NCBI GenBank assembly: GCA_965198495.1
Contig: CBDAPL010000001.1
Coordinates: 992,001 to 1,056,000 of the forward strand
Reading direction: 5' to 3'
Length of the DNA stretch: 64,000 bases
DNA from: RH-AL1 sp965198495
GTDB taxonomy: Bacteria; Pseudomonadota; Alphaproteobacteria; Rhizobiales; Beijerinckiaceae
How positions within the stretch are numbered: position 1 is the first letter of the stretch; each line of letters opens with the position of its first letter. This document shows positions 52,250 through 61,448 of the stretch, in pieces. A program made the position numbers and the translations under genes. A model generated the notes under the pieces. The model saw only the letters and a program-made list of their open reading frames with translations. It was not told where the DNA came from and searched no databases.

Positions 52250-53146
52250 ATGAAAGTCGCCATCATAGGCGCTGGCCTGATGGGGCACGGCATCGCCCAG
52301 GTCTTCGCCCTCGGCCATCATGACGTCGCGATCACCGACACGTCGGCCAGCGCCCGCGAGCTCGCCCTCGCGCGTATCCGGGCCAACCTCGCGGCGCTTG
52401 ATCAGGACGCGTCAGCCGTCGCGCGGATCCAGGTGTGCCCCACGCTCGAGGCGGCCGTCGCGGATGCCGATCTCGTCGTCGAGGCGATCGCCGAGGATCT
52501 GGCGCTGAAGCAGGCGCTGTTCGCGCGCGTCGAGCCGCTCGTGCGACCGGATACGGTGCTCGCCACCAACACATCGGTCATCAGGGTCACGCCGATCATG
52601 AGCGGCCTCGCGCATCGCGAGCGCGCGCTCGCCACGCATTGGTGGAACCCACCCTTCCTCGTGCCGCTCGTCGAGATCATCGGGAGCGAGTGGACGGAGC
52701 CGGCGGTCATCGAGGCGATGATGGCGCTCCATCGGCAGATCGGCCAGGCGCCGGTCCACGTCAGGAAGGACGTGTCCGGCTCCATCGGCAACAGGCTGCA
52801 GATGGCCCTGTGGCGCGAGGCGATCCATCTCGTCGAGACCGGCGTCTGCGACGCGGAGACGGTCGACGCGGTGGTCAAGGCCGGCTTCGGGCGGCGCCTG
52901 CCGGTGCTCGGGCCGATCGAGAACGCGGACCTCATCGGCCTCGAGCTGACGCGCGCGATCCACGCCCATGTCTTGCCGACGCTGGACGCGCGGGGAACGC
53001 CTTCGCCGCTGCTCGATCGGCTGATCGGCGACGGCAAGCTCGGGATGAGCGCCGGGGAAGGCCTGCGGCATTGGACACCCGAGGAGGCGGAAGCCACGCG
53101 CCGGCGCCTCGCGCGTCACCTCAAGGCCGGCGCGACGGAAATCTAG
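52250..53146 (+). CDS. 3-hydroxyacyl-CoA dehydrogenase-family enzyme
   Basis: 298 residues: NAD-binding IIGAGLMGHGIAQVFALG at 5-22, GNRLQMALWREAIHLVE and the C-terminal helical domain. The catalytic segment is HWWNPPFLVPLVE (His130, Glu142) where classic 3-hydroxybutyryl-CoA dehydrogenases have HFFNP, so the substrate may be a carnitine- or gulonate-type or other 3-hydroxy acid. No paired enzyme nearby. Shares a CTAG stop overlap with the convergent MFS gene. Confidence 0.85.
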   Translation: MKVAIIGAGLMGHGIAQVFALGHHDVAITDTSASARELALARIRANLAALDQDASAVARIQVCPTLEAAVADADLVVEAIAEDLALKQALFARVEPLVRPDTVLATNTSVIRVTPIMSGLAHRERALATHWWNPPFLVPLVEIIGSEWTEPAVIEAMMALHRQIGQAPVHVRKDVSGSIGNRLQMALWREAIHLVETGVCDAETVDAVVKAGFGRRLPVLGPIENADLIGLELTRAIHAHVLPTLDARGTPSPLLDRLIGDGKLGMSAGEGLRHWTPEEAEATRRRLARHLKAGATEI

Positions 53147-54378
53147 GCCCGCGCGGGCACGACCTTCGTCACCATGACTGGCGCCTCTCGTGGTCGCGTG
53201 AGGAAGGCGCCGAGCCCGATCACGCCGATGGCCGCGATCGTCGCGACGGTCGAGAGCGGGGTGCGACCATCGTAGAACGTCGCGACCACGAAGCCGGCAA
53301 GCGCGCCGAAGGCGAGCTGCGCCGAGACGACCGCCGCGCTCGCCGTGCCGGCGATGTGCAGCAGCGGCTCGATGGCGAGCTGCAGCGCGTTGGTGTTGCT
53401 GATCGAGCAGCCCGCCATGCAGAGAAACAGGAACGGCAGGAACACCAGGACGCTGCTGTTTCCCGCCAGCGTGATGCCGAGCAGGGCCAGCGACCCGGAC
53501 GCCACCAGCAGGAGGCCGGCGGTGAGGAGCTTCGCCGGGGGGACGCCGCGCCGATTCAGCCTGGCGTTGACGAGATTGCCGACCAGCAGGCCGGAGGAAT
53601 TGAGCATGAACGTCAGTCCGTATTCGACGGGCGTCAGATGAAAGGCGCCGATCATCACGTAGGGCGAGCCGCTGACGTAGCCGAAGATGACGCCGAACAT
53701 CGCGACGGCGATCAGCGTATAGGCGAGCGAGCGACGGTCGCGGAATACCGCCGCGTAGTGCCCGGCGACCGCGCGGACCGACATCGACACCCGCCGCTCC
53801 TCGGGCAACGATTCGCCGAGCCGCCACCAGACGAAGAACAGCGCGATGCCGCCCGTCGCGCTCAGCACCAGATAGATCGTCCGCCAGCCGCCGAACCCCA
53901 TTAACAGGGCGCCGATCGAGGGCGCGAGCAGCGGCGCCAAAAGACTGAGCGCCGAGACGTAGGACATCTTCTCGCGGGCGGCCGGCCCCTTGAAATGATC
54001 GCCGATGATGGCGAGGCCGAGCGGCCGGGCGCCGCCGCCGGCGCCTTGGACGAAACGGCAGACGAGCAGGGCGGGAAGGCTGCCGGCGAAGATGCAGCCG
54101 ACGCCGCCGATCACGTAGACGAGGCAGGCGAGCAGGGCCACCGGACGCCGCCCGTAGCGGTCGGACAACGGACCGTAGGCCAGCGGTGACAGGGCGAAGG
54201 ACAGCATGAAGGCCGAGAGCGAAAGCCCGACCATGTTGGGGCTCACGTGGAGGTCGTGCGCCATCGGCTCGACGGCGGCGAGCGACATGTCCGTCGCGAG
54301 CGCGGAGATCGCGCCGAGCAGGCTCATGAGGACGATGAACATGAACGAATTGGGCGAAGCCCGCAAAACGATCTCCAA
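53143..54378 (-). CDS. Bcr/CflA-type MFS drug efflux transporter
   Basis: About 411 residues, 12 helices. GPLSDRYGRRPVAL is the MFS motif A, and RFVQGAGGGARPLGLAIIGD and APSIGALLMGFGGWRTIYLV identify the Bcr/CflA group, which exports bicyclomycin, sulfonamides and cysteine. Start uncertain: a TTG at 54378 gives the usual short N-terminus before helix 1, the ATG at 54342 starts at the helix itself. The long frame further upstream is not protein-like. Confidence 0.85.
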   Translation of the reverse strand: MEIVLRASPNSFMFIVLMSLLGAISALATDMSLAAVEPMAHDLHVSPNMVGLSLSAFMLSFALSPLAYGPLSDRYGRRPVALLACLVYVIGGVGCIFAGSLPALLVCRFVQGAGGGARPLGLAIIGDHFKGPAAREKMSYVSALSLLAPLLAPSIGALLMGFGGWRTIYLVLSATGGIALFFVWWRLGESLPEERRVSMSVRAVAGHYAAVFRDRRSLAYTLIAVAMFGVIFGYVSGSPYVMIGAFHLTPVEYGLTFMLNSSGLLVGNLVNARLNRRGVPPAKLLTAGLLLVASGSLALLGITLAGNSSVLVFLPFLFLCMAGCSISNTNALQLAIEPLLHIAGTASAAVVSAQLAFGALAGFVVATFYDGRTPLSTVATIAAIGVIGLGAFLTRPREAPVMVTKVVPARA

Positions 54379-54557
54379 CTTGTCAGCACCAGCGTCGCGC
54401 CGGATCGTGATCCGGTGACGGATTGGATACAAACAAGTCTCTTTGGCGATGAGATGGCGGCCGGACGACGCGTGCGCTTGGCTGCCATGAGCCTGGCGCG
54501 GGCGCATAGAGCATGATGCGTTAAGAAACGATCGGGAACCCGAGCGTTCGTTGCCGA

Positions 54558-55463
54558 TCAGAGGAACGCCTGCGAATAGTCCGGCATGCCCGCCGGCATG
54601 GTCGGACCTTTCGACCCGCCGTCGCCGCGGCCCGATCGGTCCGGATGCGCTGGATAGACGCCGAGCACCTTGATCTCCTCGCAGAAGAAGGCGAGTTCCT
54701 CCATGGCGCGTGCCAGGCCGACGCCGTAGGGATGACCCTCGACGTCGGCGAGGAATTGCGTGGCGGTGAAGGCGCCGTCCACCATGTAGCTCTCGAGCTT
54801 GGTCATGTTGACGCCGTTGGTGGCAAAGCCGCCAAGCGCCTTGTAGAGCGCCGCCGGCACGTTGCGGGTGCGAAACACGAAGGTGGTGATCGAGGCGGAG
54901 GCGACCGACGGCCATTCCGCCATGCCCGACAGCACGACGAAACGGGTGGTGTTGTGCTTCTCGTCCTCGACGTCGGCCTGCAGGATTTCGAGGCCGTAGA
55001 TCTCCGCGGCGAGCTTGGTCGCGAGCGAGGCCCGGGTCGGGTCGGCCCAGTCGCGCACCTCGCGCGCCGAGCCGGCGGTGTCGGCCGTGACGATCGCCTT
55101 CAGATTGCGGTCGCGAATGACGCGCCGGCACTGCCCGAGGGCGTGGACATGGCTATAGACGCTGGTGATGGCGGCGAGCGTGCTCCCGGCGATGCCGAGG
55201 AGCTGGAAGCGGATCGGCAGAAAGTATTCCGCGATGATGAAGAGCCCGGAGGCGGGCAGCAGCGTGTGGATATCGGCGACGCGGCCGGCGATGGAGTTCT
55301 CGATGGGGATCATCGCCAGCCGGGCGCGACCCTCCGTCACGGCGGCGAGCGCGTCCTCGAAGGTCGCGCAGGGCAGCGGCGTCCATGTCGGATACACGTT
55401 GAGGCAGGCGATATGCGAATTCGCGCCGGGTTCGCCCTGGTAGGCAATCATCGTTTCGGTCAT
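54558..55463 (-). CDS. pheA: Prephenate dehydratase
   Basis: 301 residues: catalytic domain (about 5-185) with IAYQGEPGANSH, the ESR-type IPIENSIAGRV and the active-site NTTRF at residues 170-174, then an ACT domain with NMTKLESYMV binding phenylalanine for feedback control. Converts prephenate to phenylpyruvate. Lacks a chorismate mutase domain, as normal in alphaproteobacteria. Divergent from the cytochrome gene. Confidence 0.95.
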   Translation of the reverse strand: MTETMIAYQGEPGANSHIACLNVYPTWTPLPCATFEDALAAVTEGRARLAMIPIENSIAGRVADIHTLLPASGLFIIAEYFLPIRFQLLGIAGSTLAAITSVYSHVHALGQCRRVIRDRNLKAIVTADTAGSAREVRDWADPTRASLATKLAAEIYGLEILQADVEDEKHNTTRFVVLSGMAEWPSVASASITTFVFRTRNVPAALYKALGGFATNGVNMTKLESYMVDGAFTATQFLADVEGHPYGVGLARAMEELAFFCEEIKVLGVYPAHPDRSGRGDGGSKGPTMPAGMPDYSQAFL

Positions 55464-55641
55464 GGGTCCGCGGGATCTTGCTTGTGTCCGCCGCCCATAT
55501 CACGACGGCGGCGAGGCGGGTCAAAAAGAAGCCAGGCTCCTTGTTTACAGCGCGGCTCGAAAGCGGTTAAGGCTCGGCTTTCATGAGCATCCCCGCGCGA
55601 CTGGGTGGCGCTCCACGTCTTGCGAGGATGGCTGAGGGTCG

Positions 55642-56907
55642 ATGGATTCCTTTACTTACAACAAGATTGCCGGTGCCGTTCTTGGAACCTGTCTGGTCGG
55701 CATGGGCCTCGGGATCCTCGGAGAGGCCATCTACGTCCCGGGCCCACCGACCAAGCCGGGCTACGCTCTGCCGGAGCCGAAGGCCGAGGCGGTGGCCGAC
55801 GCCAAGAAGGCGCCTGAGGTGCCTTTGCCGATCCTGCTCGCCAAAGCCGACGTCAAGAAGGGCGAGACGGATGCCAAGGTGTGTGGCGCGTGCCACAATT
55901 TCGCTGAGGGCGCCGGCAGCAAGGTTGGTCCAGACCTTTGGGACGTCGTCGACCGCGACAAGGGTTCGGTCGCCGGGTTCGACTATTCCGCCGGGCTGAA
56001 GGGCAAGGGCGGCAAGTGGACCTTCGCCGATCTCAACGAGTGGCTCCTCAAGCCGTCCGCCTACATCCCCGGTACCAAGATGGGCTACGCCGGCGAGGAC
56101 AGCCCGGAGAAACGCGCCGACATCCTCGCCTATCTCCGCTCGCTCGCCAAGACGCCGGAACCTCTGCCGCCGGTGACCGACGCCGACAAGCAGGCCGAGG
56201 CGGGTGGCGCCAAGAAGACCGGCGGCGACCTCCAGACGGCGGCGGCCGCCGAGCCGAAATCGGCTGCCGGCGGCGATTCGGCGGCGACCGGCAAGAAGGT
56301 CGATACCGGCGCGGACGACAAGCTCATCCAGCTCATCGCGACGGCCGACCCCGCCAAGGGCAAGTCCGACGCCCAGGTGTGCGGCGCCTGCCACAACCTC
56401 AAGGAAGGCGGCGGCGTGATCGTCGGGCCGCCGCTCTGGGGCGTCGTCGATCGTGGCAAAGGCTCGATCGCCGGCTACGACTATTCCGCCGGCCTCAAGG
56501 GCAAGGGCGGCAAGTGGACGTATGCGGACTTGAATGCCTGGCTCACCAATCCCGCCTCCTATATTCCCGGCACCAAGATGGGGTATGCGGGCGAGGCCAG
56601 CGAGAAGAAGCGCGCCGAGATCATCGCCTTCCTCCGTACGCTCGCGACAAGCCCCGCGCCTCTGCCGACCGCCGCCGCGCCGACGCCGGGCACGCCCGAG
56701 AAGGCCGTCACGAAGGCGGACGAGCCCGCGCCGAAGCCGCTTCCCGTGGCGACCAAGGCGCCACCGGTTGCCGCAGAAGCGGCACCTTCGCCTGCCGCGC
56801 CGGCCGACAAGCCTGCCGCACCCACGACGTCGCAGACAAGCTCTGATGGCGGCAACGATAGGGGGCCCGAGCCCTTCTCGGCGCCCAATCCCGACGACGC
56901 GAAGTAA
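55642..56907 (+). CDS. Membrane-anchored diheme cytochrome c (duplicated CycM-like domains)
   Basis: 421 residues: uncleaved N-terminal anchor helix (about 9-30), cytochrome c domain 1 with CGACH at 81-85 and Met ligand in GTKMGYAG (147), linker rich in Ala/Lys, domain 2 with CGACH at 247-251 and its own GTKMGYAG, then a Pro/Ala-rich tail. The domains are nearly identical over the stretch GxDYSAGLKGKGGKWTxADL, so they arose by duplication. CycM proteins carry electrons from bc1 to aa3 oxidase with one heme; this has two. Single gene. Confidence 0.9.
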   Translation: MDSFTYNKIAGAVLGTCLVGMGLGILGEAIYVPGPPTKPGYALPEPKAEAVADAKKAPEVPLPILLAKADVKKGETDAKVCGACHNFAEGAGSKVGPDLWDVVDRDKGSVAGFDYSAGLKGKGGKWTFADLNEWLLKPSAYIPGTKMGYAGEDSPEKRADILAYLRSLAKTPEPLPPVTDADKQAEAGGAKKTGGDLQTAAAAEPKSAAGGDSAATGKKVDTGADDKLIQLIATADPAKGKSDAQVCGACHNLKEGGGVIVGPPLWGVVDRGKGSIAGYDYSAGLKGKGGKWTYADLNAWLTNPASYIPGTKMGYAGEASEKKRAEIIAFLRTLATSPAPLPTAAAPTPGTPEKAVTKADEPAPKPLPVATKAPPVAAEAAPSPAAPADKPAAPTTSQTSSDGGNDRGPEPFSAPNPDDAK

Positions 56908-57011
56908 CCGCGGCGCCGCGCGGCACGCCACGGTGCGCGGCGACAAAACCGACACAATCGCGCGGCAAGGGGCATGAGCGTCCATCGCTCACATAGCGGA
57001 GATCGTCCGTC

Positions 57012-58895
57012 TTGACCCCTTCGAGGCCCTTCTCGCGCATCACGCGACGCAAGTCCCTGGCGTTTGGCTTGAGCGGAATCATCCTGCCGAGCATGCTCCG
57101 AACGCCGGTCTTCGCGGCCGACGACGAGGTGCACGGGCTTTCGATTTTCGGCGATCTCGCGTTGCCGAAGGATTTTCCGCAGCTGCCCTATGTCGACCCC
57201 AAGGCGCCGAAGGGCGGCGAGATCCTGCTGCAGATCTCCGGCTCGTCCGGCAACCAGAATTTCCTGACCTTCAACACGCTGAACATCTTCAATACGGCAG
57301 GCGACGGCGCGGCGGGCGTTCCCGCCTCGTTCGACAGTCTGATGGGCGGCAGTGCCGACGAGCCCGACGCCTTGTACGGGCTCGTCGCGCGTGCGGTGCG
57401 GGTGTCGCCCGACAAGATCACCTACCGTTTCCTGCTCCGCAAGGAGGCACGCTTCCACGACGGCGCGCCGCTGACCGCGAAGGACGTGGCCTACTCGCTG
57501 AACATCCTGCGCGAGAAAGGTCATCCCGCTTTTCGGCTCCCTCTCCGCGACCTCGATACGGCCATCGCCGAGGCGCCCGACGTGGTCAAAGTCACCCTCA
57601 AGCCGGGCCACAGCCGCGACGCGATCCTCTTCGTCGCCGGCCTGCCGATCTTCAGCGCCGCCTACTATGCCAAGGTGGCGTTCGACGAGGTGAGCCTCGA
57701 TCCGCCGCTCGGCTCCGGCTCCTACAAGGTCGGGCGTTTCGAACAGGGCAAGTACATCGCGATGGAGCGCGTGCCGGACTATTGGGCGGCAAACCTGCCG
57801 ATCAATGTCGGCACCAACAATTTCGGCACGATCCGCTACGAGTACTACGCCGACCGCAAGATCGCCTTCGAGGGCTTCAAGGCCGGCGATTTCACGTTTC
57901 GCGAGGAGTTCACCTCCGCCGTATGGGCCAAAGGCTACGACTTCCCCGCAGTCACCTCCGGGCGCGTCAGGAAGGAGTTCATCCCCGACGACACGCCGCA
58001 AGGTACGCAAGGGTGGTTCTTCAACACGCGGCGCGACAAGTTCAAGGACAAACGGATACGCCAGGCGATCGGCTACGCGTTCGACTTCAAGTGGACGAAC
58101 GCCAACATCATGTACAATGCCTACAAGCGGACCGTATCGTACTTTCAGAACTCGCCGATGGCCGCGACCGACTCGCCTGGCGCCGAGGAACTGCGGTACC
58201 TCGAACCGTTCCGCGCCAAACTTCCGGCGGATGTCTTCGGTGCGGTCTACATGCCGCCGGAGGGCGACGGATCTGGTTCCGATCGCACGATGCTGCGCCA
58301 GGGCTTCGAGCTCCTCAAGGCGGCCGGCTGCAAGCGTGAGGGGACGAACCTGCTGCTGCCGGACGGCAAGCCTTTCGAGATCGAGTTCCTCGATTCCGAC
58401 CCGGCGCTCGAACCGCATACGCTGCCTTTCATTCGCAACCTCAAGCTGCTCGGCATTCAGGCGAACGTCCGCGTCGTCGATCCGGCGCAGTACAAGCAGC
58501 GCACCGACAAGTTCGACTTCGACGTGATCACCGAGCGCTTCGGTTTCGGCCTCACGCCGGGCGCCGCGATGCGCGACTACTTCGGCTCGGAGGCGGCCAG
58601 CATTCCGAGCTCGCGCAACCTTTGCGGCATCAATGATCCTGTGCTCGACGCGCTCATCGAGCAGGCGGTGGTCGCCGACACGCGCGAGACGCTGACGATG
58701 GTCTGCAAGTGCATCGACCGCGTGCTGCGGGCCAACCATTATTGGGTGCCCATGTGGAACAAGGCCGGCCACACCGTCGCCTACTGGGACCTGTTCGGCC
58801 GGCCCAAGGCGCCGGCGAAATACGGGCTCAACGTCGTGTCCACCTGGTGGTACGACGATGCCAAGGCCAAGGCGACGGCGCTTCGGCCCCGCTAG
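57012..58895 (+). CDS. yejA: Peptide/microcin C ABC transporter substrate-binding protein YejA
   Basis: 627-residue family-5 extracellular binding protein with a twin-arginine-like leader (SRITRRKSLAFGLSGII, cleavage near VFAAD). YVDPKAPKGGE, FHDGAPLTAKDVAYSLN, GSGSYKVGRFEQGKYI and YWVPMWNKAGHTVAYWD are YejA features. It binds oligopeptides and microcin C-type compounds in the periplasm. Start by TTG at 57012. First gene of yejABEF. Confidence 0.93.
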   Translation: MTPSRPFSRITRRKSLAFGLSGIILPSMLRTPVFAADDEVHGLSIFGDLALPKDFPQLPYVDPKAPKGGEILLQISGSSGNQNFLTFNTLNIFNTAGDGAAGVPASFDSLMGGSADEPDALYGLVARAVRVSPDKITYRFLLRKEARFHDGAPLTAKDVAYSLNILREKGHPAFRLPLRDLDTAIAEAPDVVKVTLKPGHSRDAILFVAGLPIFSAAYYAKVAFDEVSLDPPLGSGSYKVGRFEQGKYIAMERVPDYWAANLPINVGTNNFGTIRYEYYADRKIAFEGFKAGDFTFREEFTSAVWAKGYDFPAVTSGRVRKEFIPDDTPQGTQGWFFNTRRDKFKDKRIRQAIGYAFDFKWTNANIMYNAYKRTVSYFQNSPMAATDSPGAEELRYLEPFRAKLPADVFGAVYMPPEGDGSGSDRTMLRQGFELLKAAGCKREGTNLLLPDGKPFEIEFLDSDPALEPHTLPFIRNLKLLGIQANVRVVDPAQYKQRTDKFDFDVITERFGFGLTPGAAMRDYFGSEAASIPSSRNLCGINDPVLDALIEQAVVADTRETLTMVCKCIDRVLRANHYWVPMWNKAGHTVAYWDLFGRPKAPAKYGLNVVSTWWYDDAKAKATALRPR

Positions 58896-58908
58896 GAGGA
58901 CGGCCACG

Positions 58909-59973
58909 ATGCTCGCCTACATCGCGCGCCGCCTCCTCCTGATGATCCCGACGATCGTCGGCATCCTGTTCTTCACCTTTCTCATCATGCAATACGCCCC
59001 GGGCGGCCCGGTCGAGCGGATCATCGCGCAGATCCAGGGCACGGCCGGCGGCGGCAGCGTTTCCGAGGCCGGCGGAGGCGGCGATTCATCGTCGCGCTAT
59101 CGCGGCTCGCAGGGGCTCGACCCGGCATTCCGGAAGGAGATCGAGAAGCAGTTCGGTTTCGACAAGCCGCCGGCCGAGCGCTTCCTCAAGATGCTGCGGG
59201 ACTACAGCCGCTTCGACTTCGGCAAGTCGTTCTTCTCCAAGATCCCGGTGACCACGTTGATCCTGCAGAAGCTGCCGGTGTCGATCTCGCTCGGCCTCTG
59301 GATGACGCTGCTCTCCTACATCATCTCGATCCCGCTCGGCATTCGCAAGGCGGTCAGCGACGGCTCGACGTTCGACATCGCGACATCGTTCTTCGTATCG
59401 GTCGGCTTCGCGATCCCGAGCTTCCTCTGGGCCGTGCTGCTGGCGACGCTGTTTTGCGGCGCCTACTATCCGATCTTCCCGCTGCGTGGGCTGACGTCGG
59501 ACAATTTCGACCAGCTCTCCCTGCTCGGCAAGGCCGGCGATTACCTTTGGCACATCGCCATGCCGGTGACGGCGCTGACGCTCGGCTCCTTCGCGACGAT
59601 CACCGCGCTGACCAAGAACTCCTTCCTCGACGAGATCAACAAGGCCTACGTGCAGACCGCGCGGATGAAGGGCCTGACCGAGAACCGCGTGCTCTACGGG
59701 CATCTTTTCCGCAACTCGATGATGATCGTCATCGCCGGCTTCCCCGGCGCCTTCGTCGGCGCCTTCTTCACCGGCTCGCTCGTCATCGAGATCATCTTCT
59801 CGCTCGATGGTCTCGGCCGCTTGTCCTACGAGTCGGTGATCGACCGCGACTATCCGATCGTCTTCGCCAACATCTACATCTACGCGCTGTTCGGTCTTGC
59901 CGTGAACCTGATCTCGGACCTCACGTATACCTGGGTCGACCCGCGCATCGACTTCGAAGGACGCGAGGTATGA
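58909..59973 (+). CDS. yejB: Peptide ABC transporter permease YejB
   Basis: 354-residue permease: helix 1 YIARRLLLMIPTIVGILFFT, QYAPGGPVERII, a Gly/Ser-rich insertion, KQFGFDKPPAERFLKML, and the EAA loop ending TARMKGLTENRVLYGHLFRN. AGGAGG lies 11-15 bases before the ATG. The stop overlaps the start of yejE (ATGA). Confidence 0.94.
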   Translation: MLAYIARRLLLMIPTIVGILFFTFLIMQYAPGGPVERIIAQIQGTAGGGSVSEAGGGGDSSSRYRGSQGLDPAFRKEIEKQFGFDKPPAERFLKMLRDYSRFDFGKSFFSKIPVTTLILQKLPVSISLGLWMTLLSYIISIPLGIRKAVSDGSTFDIATSFFVSVGFAIPSFLWAVLLATLFCGAYYPIFPLRGLTSDNFDQLSLLGKAGDYLWHIAMPVTALTLGSFATITALTKNSFLDEINKAYVQTARMKGLTENRVLYGHLFRNSMMIVIAGFPGAFVGAFFTGSLVIEIIFSLDGLGRLSYESVIDRDYPIVFANIYIYALFGLAVNLISDLTYTWVDPRIDFEGREV

Positions 59974-61181
59974 GCGCGCCGGTCGTTCGTGACGCGCCTT
60001 CAGGCGACGAGCGTTTCCACGACCCGGTGGCGGCACCGCAGATCGCGCCGCGCGTGCCGTCGGGCGGATTCCTCGATCTCACGCCGATCAATCGGCGCCG
60101 GCTGCGCATCTTCCGCCATCACCGGCGCGGCTTCTGGTCGTTCCTGTTCTTCATGGCGATCTTCCTCATCTCGTTGTTCGCGGAATTCGTCGCCAACGAC
60201 CGGCCGATCCTCGTCTCCTACAAGGGCGAGATCCTGATGCCGATCTTCAGGGATTACCCGGATGAGACGTTCGGCGGCTTCATGGCCTTCGCCGACTATC
60301 GCTACAAGGACACCGCCGACGAGATCAACGCGCACGGCTGGATGCTCTGGCCGCCGATCCGCTTCTCCTACCGCACGGTGAACTATGCCTCGGCGACGCC
60401 GGCGCCATCGCCGCCGACCTGGATGTTGACCAAGGCACAATGCGAGACGGCGGGCGCGGCGAAGGCCAAGACCACCGGCGGCCCAAACATGGGGTGCGAG
60501 GGCATCGAGCGCGACTGGCTCGGTACCGACGAGGTCGATCGCGACGTGCTCGCCCGCGTCATCTACGGCTCGCGCGCGTCGATCCTGTTCGGGCTGGCGC
60601 TGACGGCCATGTCGTCGATCATCGGCGTCGCGGCCGGCGCCGTGCAGGGCTATTTCGGCGGCTGGACCGACCTCCTCTTCCAGCGCTTCATCGAGATCTG
60701 GTCGTCGCTGCCGAGCCTCTACGTGCTCATCATCATCTCGTCCTTCGTCGCGCCGAGCATCATGTCGCTGCTCTTCATCCTCCTGCTCTTCTCGTGGGTG
60801 CAACTCGTCCATGTCGTGCGCGCCGAGTTCCTGCGTGCCCGCAACTACGAATACGTGCGCGCCGCTCGCGCGCTCGGCCTCGGCAACGTCAGGATCATGG
60901 TCAAGCACGTGCTGCCGAACGCCACCGTCGCGACGCTGACGCTGCTGCCGTTCCTGATGAGCGGGTCGATCGCCGCGCTGACCGCGCTCGACTTCCTCGG
61001 CCTCGGCCAGCCGCCCGGGTCCGCCTCGCTCGGCGAACTGCTGCAGGAGGGTAAGAACCACCTGGAGGCGCCCTGGCTCGCGCTCGCCGGGTTCTTCTCG
61101 ACCGGCATCATCCTGTCGCTGCTCGTCTTCATCGGCGAGGGCGTGCGCGACGCCTTCGACCCGCGCAAGACGCTGGTCTGA
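59970..61181 (+). CDS. yejE: Peptide ABC transporter permease YejE
   Basis: 403-residue permease with the YejE hallmark: a long periplasmic segment after helix 1 (about 75-180, containing FADYRYKDTADEINAHGWML and GIERDWLGTDEVDRDVLARV), then five helices and the EAA loop AARALGLGNVRIMVKHVLPN. Starts by ATGA overlap with yejB. The operon then has a toxin-antitoxin pair before yejF. Confidence 0.94.
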   Translation: MSAPVVRDAPSGDERFHDPVAAPQIAPRVPSGGFLDLTPINRRRLRIFRHHRRGFWSFLFFMAIFLISLFAEFVANDRPILVSYKGEILMPIFRDYPDETFGGFMAFADYRYKDTADEINAHGWMLWPPIRFSYRTVNYASATPAPSPPTWMLTKAQCETAGAAKAKTTGGPNMGCEGIERDWLGTDEVDRDVLARVIYGSRASILFGLALTAMSSIIGVAAGAVQGYFGGWTDLLFQRFIEIWSSLPSLYVLIIISSFVAPSIMSLLFILLLFSWVQLVHVVRAEFLRARNYEYVRAARALGLGNVRIMVKHVLPNATVATLTLLPFLMSGSIAALTALDFLGLGQPPGSASLGELLQEGKNHLEAPWLALAGFFSTGIILSLLVFIGEGVRDAFDPRKTLV

Positions 61182-61214
61182 GGGCGTGGTAGGCTGAGCG
61201 CGGAGGAGAGTGCG

Positions 61215-61448
61215 ATGAACAGGATCGTGCGAGAGAACTATCCAGTCGCGGATCTGCCCGAGACCCTCAAGGAGGGACTATCGCCCGAGGGCAGCGTTCG
61301 TGTGACGCTGGAGCCTACCGAGACAATCGAGCCGGCGAGCAAAAAGCCGTTCGACTTGGACTTGCTGTTCGCGCAGTCGCCGCGAACCTTTACATCCGTC
61401 GAAGAGATCGTGAGCCACATTCGTTCGGTCCGCGAAGAATGGGATTGA
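61215..61448 (+). CDS. Antitoxin of PIN-domain toxin-antitoxin pair
   Basis: 77-residue acidic protein with a short N-terminal region (MNRIVRENYPVADLPETLKE), SVRVTLEP and a C-terminal acidic helix (SVEEIVSHIRSVREEWD) suited to wrap the toxin. No classical DNA-binding motif is obvious, so autoregulation is uncertain. GGAGGAGAG precedes the ATG. It overlaps the toxin start by 10 bases, and lies 33 bases after yejE. Confidence 0.78.
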   Translation: MNRIVRENYPVADLPETLKEGLSPEGSVRVTLEPTETIEPASKKPFDLDLLFAQSPRTFTSVEEIVSHIRSVREEWD

